From positions 1 through 36,338 of the IMG/VR virus record IMGVR_UViG_3300048919_000561: DNA of 36,338 bases; one strand, 5' to 3'. A model generated the notes under the pieces. The model was not told where the DNA came from and ran no database searches. It was given only the letters and a program-made list of their open reading frames with translations. Shown piece by piece: positions 30,197-36,338 of this stretch (its first letter is position 1; the number at the start of each line of letters is the position of its first letter). The translations under genes and the position numbers were made by a program. This stretch comes from a virus.

Positions 30197-32046
30197 TGGC
30201 AATGCCTTGGGAAATGAACTGGGACGAACCAGCAAAGGAAAAGAAATCAGAAGCACCAACGGGCGGTATGCCCTGGGAACGTGATTGGTCGGCTGAACCA
30301 GAGGCGACACCCGAGCCTGTATTCAGTGGCTCGCTTCTCCCGTTAAGCAAGGACGCAAGCGGCGAAGTGAGTTTCGACAGTAATGCAGGTCTGCTTGGCA
30401 GTTTCAAGAAGGCGTTCATGACCCCCGGCGATGCAATGGCCGGCAAGTTTGATCCGACTAGCGATGAGGGTATCGGACGCGCTTTCGAATTTGCGACGAC
30501 GTTTAGTCCCGCAGGTCTGCAAGGCGCGGTTCCAATGGGAGCAACAACCGTTGTTCCTCGGAGCGGTTTTAATCCCGTCAAGAACACGATCATCGGAAAC
30601 GCAGACGACGGCGCAGTGATTGCGCAGCGATGGAGAGACTTTACCGATATCGGCGTGCAGCCAACGACTGGCATGGTTTCAGGCTCCACTCGCGCAGCTG
30701 CCAAGGAACACGCTTTGTCGATGACCGGCGCGGGAAAGAACCTTCAAGAGCGCATGGGCGATGCTTACACCAAGCAAGGCGACGAATTCGGCCGCATCGT
30801 TGATGGCATTACCAGCCGCACCAATCCCGGTTCGAAAACGACCACCCGCCAAGAACTCGGTGATATGCTTCGCGAGCAGGCACAAGCGGCCAAAGACGCT
30901 GCTTATGCGCGTTCGGAAAGCCTCTACAATGATGTAGGTCGATTGACCGGCGACAAGCCAGTAGCCAGCGATGCAACGAAAGCGTTTAGCAAGTCTTTGG
31001 CAGAAACGAAGAAGGGGCTTGGGAATTCGGAAGCTCTCAATCGCGGCCCGCAACTGGATCAGGCCATTCGTCAGACGCAAGCGATTGTCGATGACATGGG
31101 CAAAGGAATGACCTTCACGAAGTTGAAGGAAGCACGCACGGCCATTTCTCAGATCGCAAACAAGCCCGATGTAGACCCCGCATTGAAAGCGCACCTACAG
31201 GGACTTCGCAACGCAATCACAACGGACATGGAAGCAACTGCACGCGGCGCAGGTGATGACGCTCTGCAAGCGTTCCGAAAGGCCAACAACCATTATCGCC
31301 GCACCGTCGATGGTGACACTGGTTTCGGCAAAGGCAGCGCTGTGAACACGCTCATCAATAAGCCGACGCCGGAAGAGGTTTACGGCTATGTCATGGGCAA
31401 GTCCAAAGAGGGCGGCTCTCGATTGAACGCTGTTCGTCGTCAGATCGAGAAGAGCGAAGACGGCAGAGCCACATGGGACAATCTTACAGGTTCCGTCGTG
31501 GAGCGCATGGGCTTGAAGAACGCCGATGATGTTGGCTCCTATGACCCCGGCATGTTTATGCGCAACTGGAAGGCTATGGCGCCGGAAGCGAAGGACGTTT
31601 TGTTCAAGGGAACTGGTCGCGCTCAGTATCGTGCAGACCTAGATCGCCTCGCACGTATTGCGGATGACATAGCGAAGTACGGCAAGCACAAGAACCACTC
31701 CAACACGCAAACCCATAAGACCATGCTTGAGGAAGCCAACCCCTTCGACAAAGGAAGTTTGCTTGCAGCGGCACTGGCTGGTCCGAAGGGCTTCGCCCTG
31801 GCAGCGGGTGCAAAGGGCGCAAATGCTTTGAGCAAGGGTTATCAAGCGAAGATGCTCTCCGACCCGGAAACGGTTCGTTGGCTCGCAGGCATTCCCCGCG
31901 CCCAGGTCGAAAAAGGCGGACTGCGCAAGCATGTTGGCGCGCTGGTCGATATCGCACGCAAAACGCCTGATCCGGTCACGCGCACGGCAGTCTATGACTA
32001 CCTGCGCAGCGTGGGTTATGAGCCTCAAAACGACGATAACAATTAA
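30196..32046 (+). CDS. Large ejection-type virion protein, 616 aa
   Basis: Mostly helical protein in the place of the largest ejection protein. The N-terminus holds a duplicated motif, MPWEMNWDE and MPWERDW, about 20 residues apart; similar PWxxDW repeats occur at the start of internal virion proteins of other podoviruses. A Gly/Ala-rich hydrophobic segment (LLAAALAGPKGFALAAGAKG, about residues 519-538) may insert in membrane. ATG 30196 overlaps the upstream stop (TAATG); GGAGG lies 12 nt before it, while the ATG at 30184 directly abuts that site. The stop TAA is part of TAAATAC. Confidence 0.65.
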   Translation: MAMPWEMNWDEPAKEKKSEAPTGGMPWERDWSAEPEATPEPVFSGSLLPLSKDASGEVSFDSNAGLLGSFKKAFMTPGDAMAGKFDPTSDEGIGRAFEFATTFSPAGLQGAVPMGATTVVPRSGFNPVKNTIIGNADDGAVIAQRWRDFTDIGVQPTTGMVSGSTRAAAKEHALSMTGAGKNLQERMGDAYTKQGDEFGRIVDGITSRTNPGSKTTTRQELGDMLREQAQAAKDAAYARSESLYNDVGRLTGDKPVASDATKAFSKSLAETKKGLGNSEALNRGPQLDQAIRQTQAIVDDMGKGMTFTKLKEARTAISQIANKPDVDPALKAHLQGLRNAITTDMEATARGAGDDALQAFRKANNHYRRTVDGDTGFGKGSAVNTLINKPTPEEVYGYVMGKSKEGGSRLNAVRRQIEKSEDGRATWDNLTGSVVERMGLKNADDVGSYDPGMFMRNWKAMAPEAKDVLFKGTGRAQYRADLDRLARIADDIAKYGKHKNHSNTQTHKTMLEEANPFDKGSLLAAALAGPKGFALAAGAKGANALSKGYQAKMLSDPETVRWLAGIPRAQVEKGGLRKHVGALVDIARKTPDPVTRTAVYDYLRSVGYEPQNDDNN

Positions 32047-32103
32047 ATACGAGAGGCGGCAACGACCGCTTCTGACACCCAATAAGAATAATAAGAAAGC
32101 GGT
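32044..32103 (+). promoter_or_regulatory. TAAATAC element with two competing leader hairpins
   Basis: TAAATAC (32044-32050) is followed by GAGGCGG (32053-32059), which can pair with CCGCTTC (32066-32072, one G-T). ACCGCTT (32065-32071) can instead pair with AAGCGGT (32097-32103), just ahead of the tail fibre start at 32112. The two stems share one arm and exclude each other. Confidence 0.45.
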
Positions 32104-32111
32104 GATCGCCA

Positions 32112-34067
32112 ATGGTAGATATTAGTGACCCTAAGTGGTCTGAGGTGGATTCAAACAATAACGGTGTCGCGCCTGACGGCATCCAGGGTGGATATCCACC
32201 AAATACGGTTGCTCCAATTCTCAGAGCCACACGTGGCGCTGTGAAGCGTGCCTATAACAAAATCAACGCGATCTACACGACGACCGGCACGGCGACCGCT
32301 CTGGTTCTAACGCTGGCAGCTACGCCGGATGCACTGGTCAAAGGTGAGCGCTATGCGTTCTTCGCTTCGCAGACCAACACAGGGGCGATGACGCTCAACG
32401 TGAATGGTCTTGGTGCAAAGTCGATACTTCAACAGGATGGCGCAGCACTAGCAGCGGGACAAATCGTTTCCGGTTCAGCAGTCGCGGTCATCTACGATGG
32501 CACGAACTTCCGCCTTGAAAACTACATCAACAATCCAAAGTTCACAGGCACGCTCAGCGTGAGCACTGTGTCAGCGACGACAGTAAATGCCACCAACATA
32601 ACGGCTACCCATACGGGTAACGGTGCGGCGCTTACCGACCTCAACGCTTCCAATATTTCGACCGGCACGATTGCAGATGCACGTCTACCATCGACTCTGA
32701 CAAGCAAGACGTTCTCGGGACCAATCACTTCAAATGGTCCTGTCCTTATCAACACTCCTTATCCAGAACTACGCCTTTCGAGGACAGCGGATAACGCTTG
32801 GCGGAATGTCGTTGACGCCAACGACGGCTCTTTTGTAGTCCAACACAGTACTGATGCGTTCGCAGCCAACTTCACTAACTCGCTGCTTTTGACCAAAGCG
32901 GGTGAAGCGTTTGTGAACGGCTCAAAGGTGTACACGCAGGGCAATCTTTCGCCTGCGCTCACGGTCACACAGATGATTGCGGGTAACGGTTTGACCGGAG
33001 GTGGTTCATTATCCACCAACCGCACATTCACGCTTGGAACACCAACTGCAATTTCCGGCTCGTCCACTAACATCGTCACGACGAACTCCCACAGTCACCA
33101 ATTGCTTCTAACGGCTGCTGATATCAGCGGCGCACTTGGCTATGTTCCAGGCAAAGGTGATGGCGTACCAATCGGCGGCATGATTATGCTGTACGGAAAC
33201 GACAGTTCAGCACCCATTGGCTACTTACTTGCGAACGGTGCTGCTGTCACTGCGACCTATTCCGATCTCCGCGCATTTGGTCTTGCTCGTGGCTGGGCCG
33301 TCAACGCAAGCGGCGATCCGCTGCTGCCCGACATGGGTGGCTATTTCGCACGTGGTTGGAGAACCGGCCAAACCGTCGATAGCGGACGCGTGTTCGGTAC
33401 CGTCCAAGAAGATCAATTCCAGAACCACCGCCATCCTGCGAACAAGATCACCAATGCAACAGCCTCCGTTCCGTTTAACAACAATCAGCAAGGTTACGCG
33501 CCCGCTGTTATTCCGGGCTATACGAACACGCCTCAACCCGAAGCGGTTGGTCACGGCGCAACGTTAGTTGACGGCGCTAACGGCACTCCACGTACTGGCA
33601 GCGAAACCCGACCGACCAACGTCACAGTCACGTATTGGATCAAAGCGTTCTCCTCCGACCAAACAACCGGGACTGCCGATCTTACGCAGTTAGGCAATGA
33701 TGTAGCAGCACTCACCCTTCGAACGGGTGCCCTTGAAACGAGAGTGCCGTTTGCAAGCGCTGCACAGACGGTTATCGGCTCCGGCGTTGTGACAGTAGGA
33801 CACACGCTGGGCAAAGTCCCTGCATGGATCACGTTGGATTTCGTCAACACGCAGGCCGAGGGCGGCTACTCATTGGGCGATATAGTGAGTGTCGCTCCAT
33901 CACTGCCGGACAACTACGGTGCTCACGGAATCACGGTATGTAAAACGGCGACAAATGTAATCGTGATCTTCTCGTCAGGTGGCGTTTACCTCAATCAAAA
34001 GACGGGCGGTGCGCCATACCTGATGAACCCTACTAGATGGCAGCTAATTGTGAGGGCAGCAGCATGA
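32112..34067 (+). CDS. Tail fibre with collar domain, 651 aa
   Basis: The N-terminal ~150 residues would attach to the tail; the middle (residues ~145-330) is a beta-rich Ser/Thr/Asn/Ala repeat region typical of trimeric fibres. A phage tail collar domain follows at ~355-425 (IGGMIMLYGNDSSAPIGYLL, then LLPDMGGYFARGW) with the QNHRHP motif that often binds metal at the fibre trimer axis. The C-terminal ~110 residues may be the receptor-binding tip. The start is preceded by two competing leader hairpins. It overlaps the next gene by 4 nt. Confidence 0.85.
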   Translation: MVDISDPKWSEVDSNNNGVAPDGIQGGYPPNTVAPILRATRGAVKRAYNKINAIYTTTGTATALVLTLAATPDALVKGERYAFFASQTNTGAMTLNVNGLGAKSILQQDGAALAAGQIVSGSAVAVIYDGTNFRLENYINNPKFTGTLSVSTVSATTVNATNITATHTGNGAALTDLNASNISTGTIADARLPSTLTSKTFSGPITSNGPVLINTPYPELRLSRTADNAWRNVVDANDGSFVVQHSTDAFAANFTNSLLLTKAGEAFVNGSKVYTQGNLSPALTVTQMIAGNGLTGGGSLSTNRTFTLGTPTAISGSSTNIVTTNSHSHQLLLTAADISGALGYVPGKGDGVPIGGMIMLYGNDSSAPIGYLLANGAAVTATYSDLRAFGLARGWAVNASGDPLLPDMGGYFARGWRTGQTVDSGRVFGTVQEDQFQNHRHPANKITNATASVPFNNNQQGYAPAVIPGYTNTPQPEAVGHGATLVDGANGTPRTGSETRPTNVTVTYWIKAFSSDQTTGTADLTQLGNDVAALTLRTGALETRVPFASAAQTVIGSGVVTVGHTLGKVPAWITLDFVNTQAEGGYSLGDIVSVAPSLPDNYGAHGITVCKTATNVIVIFSSGGVYLNQKTGGAPYLMNPTRWQLIVRAAA

Positions 34068-34471
34068 CACAGAGATTTTTCGTAGACACCAACGGCTCAT
34101 TCATTGGCAGCTACGACGGTCCAAATGAAACAATGCCATCCAATCTTATCGAACAGATCGAAGTGCCGACTGCGCCGGAAGATGGTCGACAGATTTGGAA
34201 AGATGGTGCGTGGCTCCCGTACACACCGCCGCCGATGATCGCTGTTATCTGGGCGGTTCACTTCTGGGAACGAATGACGCAGGGTGAGGCTGAATCCGTG
34301 GGTGTTGAGATGGAGAAACAAGACTTCAGGACGCGTATGATCTTCTCAACTGCAAACTCATTCCGCTCCGATCACGAGTTGTGGCCGGTACTGCACGCAC
34401 TTGCTGCTGCTCTGTTCCCGCCAGATCGAGTTGACGTTATTCTCGCGCCGTCCGAGTTCGTCGCTCCGTAA
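34064..34471 (+). CDS. Small tail accessory protein (fibre chaperone-like), 135 aa
   Basis: ATG 34064 overlaps the fibre stop (ATGA). The N-terminus (FFVDTNGSFIGSYDGPNETMP) and IWKDGAWLPYTPPP resemble small proteins encoded after fibre genes, some of which are fibre assembly chaperones. The C-terminal half is helical. The role is inferred from position. It ends the late operon and is followed by an intrinsic terminator. Confidence 0.6.
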   Translation: MTQRFFVDTNGSFIGSYDGPNETMPSNLIEQIEVPTAPEDGRQIWKDGAWLPYTPPPMIAVIWAVHFWERMTQGEAESVGVEMEKQDFRTRMIFSTANSFRSDHELWPVLHALAAALFPPDRVDVILAPSEFVAP

Positions 34472-34476
34472 CGACA

Positions 34477-34500
34477 CCCCTGAGAATTCAGGGGGATTTT
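34477..34500 (+). terminator. Intrinsic terminator at the end of the late operon
   Basis: CCCCTGA and TCAGGGG form a 7-bp stem with a GAAT loop, followed by GGATTTT. It lies 6 bp after the last late gene and overlaps the 3' end of the convergent recombinase gene. Confidence 0.75.
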
Positions 34501-36338
34501 GCCCCCTTAGATTTTGGGGGGACAGGAAAGTTTTTATCGTTCATGACCGCATCGGCAATTTGCCTGCGCTCTACGACATCATCAAAGTGATCTCTGCCGC
34601 TAATGTTGATGAACGGCTCCAAACTTGGCCCTCGCGGCGTTATCTCGATGGCGTTTTCGAAATTTGGCCTGCCATCGAGATCACGTTCGGCAAACATTAC
34701 GGGTCGGCCAACTTTGTTGATTTGCGAGGACATGTCGTACTGGTCAATCAAATTTCCCTTACGATCAAACATGTACCCACGTAAGCCGCCCGCGACACCA
34801 ACCATTACCGTCTTCTGTTCGAAGTTGATGGACATCGTAGAGATGAACCGCTTCAGCAGTCGAGCAACCCTGGCGCGGCTTTGATAGACAAGGTCCGCAT
34901 CGTCCGACGACCACAGTGCGCGTTCCTGCTCCATGCGTTCAACGGCAGTCGCCATCTGCTTCTGACGGCCATCCAGTGCTGCAAGGTCTTCGTTCAATTC
35001 ACGCAGTCGCGCAATCGCTTGCTCTCGAAGTTGGCGAGCCGTTTTAAGGCGAACCATTAGGTTCTTCCTATCCGCGTCCTCATCCGCATTTTCAATGAAG
35101 TCCATGAGGTTGTCGTACTGACGCGATGCCTTCTTCGCGCTCTGCTCTGTGAGCGCAATATCTTGCAGGATTTGTTCGCGGCTCTGGTCGTGAGAACCAC
35201 CTCGATCAATGTCAGGATCGAGGATTGTTAGGTGCTTGAAGACGGCGTCCTCTAAAACATCGTACCGATATAAGCCGCTCGATTTCTCACACGTGCCGGT
35301 TCGGGAATAGTTGTCGCAGTACAGGTAGTATTGCTTGGACTTGCCACCCGTGCGCAGTCGGAGCGAACTCCCGCAATGCTGACATGTGATCTGCCCAGAG
35401 AACAGGTTCGTTATCCTGTTGCCTTTATGACGACCACGTCCAAAGGCCGTTCTTAGTCCCCGCTGCACTTGCCAAAACAGTTCTTCGCTAACCGCAGCGG
35501 GGTAATAGTTTTTGATTGGCTCACCAAATGGGGTCCGTTCGCCGTCCACGATGTGCGTTGGCTGATATGTGCCGATGCAGGCTTCATCACGGATGATCCG
35601 CCCAACGTTTGCTTGATACCATTGGCCTTTGCCACGAAAAGTCGGAATGCCCTCACGGTTGAGGAGTTTCGCAATCGTGACCTGTACAATGCCACTCTGA
35701 GAAAGCTGGAATATGCGTTGTACAGCGAACGCATGGGAATTTAGCCGGAATTCCCATTTTTCGTGACCAACCTTTACCGGCTCGATCCAGCCGTGAGCCA
35801 TCGAGGAAAAGCGACCAATACCCCTTGCAGCGTTATTGCGTCGGTTCTCAGCTACCGCCTTCAATCGCTTGCTTTTCGTTTCGCTTTCCTCATGGGCGCG
35901 AGCCATTATCGTCAACGAGATGATCAACTGAGTAAAATTGGCATCAACCGTCGCTTTAGAGTAAATCTGATTGTCGGTCAGGGTGACGATGATGATATCG
36001 GCGTTGATCAGTTCCATGAACGGAACCAAGGCAGTTCGAACCTGCTGACGACTTAGGCGGTCGAGACTTTCGACGAGCAGGTAACTACCTGGTTTAATAT
36101 GCCCTTGCTTTGCAGCTGCTAGGAACTGGCCAAACTTCCCCTCTGTAAGGTTGGCTCCAGTCCACGCACTTACGCCCTTGTCAGCGAAAGTTGTTTCCTC
36201 ATCAAGTTTGAGGTTGTGACGATCCGCATACTGCCGGGAGAGTTCAAGTTGCCGTCGGAGACTGTCGCCCTTGATCTGGCGTTTCGAACTCATGCGAATG
36301 TATGAGTACGCCACCGGCCTCGCGTCAAAATCTGCCAT
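34488..36338 (-). CDS. Large serine recombinase, phage integrase candidate, 616 aa
   Basis: Integrates or excises DNA by serine-mediated strand exchange. The catalytic domain (residues ~8-160) has YIRMSSKRQ with Ser17 as nucleophile and ESLDRLSRQ (residues 90-98). A recombinase domain (~175-300) and a zinc ribbon (Cys319, Cys322, Cys341, Cys350) follow, then a coiled coil (~390-475) as in large serine integrases. The ATG is the last base triplet of the window, so the upstream region and any att site there cannot be seen. It converges on the late operon across a shared terminator region. Confidence 0.88.
   Translation of the reverse strand: MADFDARPVAYSYIRMSSKRQIKGDSLRRQLELSRQYADRHNLKLDEETTFADKGVSAWTGANLTEGKFGQFLAAAKQGHIKPGSYLLVESLDRLSRQQVRTALVPFMELINADIIIVTLTDNQIYSKATVDANFTQLIISLTIMARAHEESETKSKRLKAVAENRRNNAARGIGRFSSMAHGWIEPVKVGHEKWEFRLNSHAFAVQRIFQLSQSGIVQVTIAKLLNREGIPTFRGKGQWYQANVGRIIRDEACIGTYQPTHIVDGERTPFGEPIKNYYPAAVSEELFWQVQRGLRTAFGRGRHKGNRITNLFSGQITCQHCGSSLRLRTGGKSKQYYLYCDNYSRTGTCEKSSGLYRYDVLEDAVFKHLTILDPDIDRGGSHDQSREQILQDIALTEQSAKKASRQYDNLMDFIENADEDADRKNLMVRLKTARQLREQAIARLRELNEDLAALDGRQKQMATAVERMEQERALWSSDDADLVYQSRARVARLLKRFISTMSINFEQKTVMVGVAGGLRGYMFDRKGNLIDQYDMSSQINKVGRPVMFAERDLDGRPNFENAIEITPRGPSLEPFINISGRDHFDDVVERRQIADAVMNDKNFPVPPKSKGAKSP

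Overview
The window looks like the structural, lysis and cargo part of a temperate podovirus (prophage or integrated phage) of an alphaproteobacterium, plausibly Hyphomicrobiales. The host assignment is inference from overall gene style and moderate GC. Short-tail morphology is inferred from a P22/SU10-like head and neck set followed directly by ejection proteins and a collar-type tail fibre, with no tape measure, tail tube or sheath genes. No primase, DNA polymerase, helicase, single-subunit RNA polymerase or CI-like repressor is recognisable, so the early region probably lies outside the window or is of an unknown type.

Layout. 1-3.0 kb: small hypothetical genes, mostly minus strand and tightly overlapped, including three ORFs with NUMOD3-type DNA-binding repeats but no nuclease domain, and a 52-aa gene at 667-825. 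3.1-3.6 kb: a non-coding control region with hairpins and AT-rich direct repeats. 3.6-6.6 kb: lysis and nuclease block with a GH24 endolysin overlapping a T7 endonuclease I-like resolvase, a minus-strand trio of small secreted or membrane proteins, a holin-like protein, and two small proteins sharing a C-terminal motif. 6.6-15.9 kb: accessory (moron) region of largely independent genes in both orientations: SIR2-like NADase candidate, membrane/coiled-coil proteins, a small serine recombinase, an STM4504/CBY_0614-type protein with a HEPN RNase-like motif, a NYN-domain RNase candidate, a zinc-ribbon protein, and a protein with phage-HNH-accessory and HTH motifs. It also holds a 242-bp inverted-repeat-bounded element around a 35-aa hydrophobic peptide gene and a 57-bp direct repeat. 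16.1-16.8 kb: a divergent minus pair including a DUF5681-like small-terminase candidate. 16.9-34.5 kb: the late operon on the plus strand: TerL, portal, small protein, scaffold, DUF5309-type major capsid, neck/adaptor, tail nozzle/hub, small tail protein, GNAT-like protein, three ejection-type proteins (one ending in a peptidase S74-like domain), an M15-like murein peptidase, collar-type tail fibre, and a small tail accessory protein, ending in a terminator. 34.5-36.3 kb: a convergent large serine recombinase (integrase).

How it works together: TerL, portal, scaffold and capsid build and fill the head; adaptor and nozzle close it; the fibre binds the host, and the murein peptidase and ejection proteins open a path for DNA. 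Endolysin and holin release progeny. The large serine recombinase would integrate the genome, and the accessory block would benefit the lysogen, probably including defence. A recurring TAAATA(C) element 20-60 nt upstream of many gene blocks on both strands, often followed by a hairpin that buries the ribosome-binding site, suggests a phage-specific transcription and translation control scheme.
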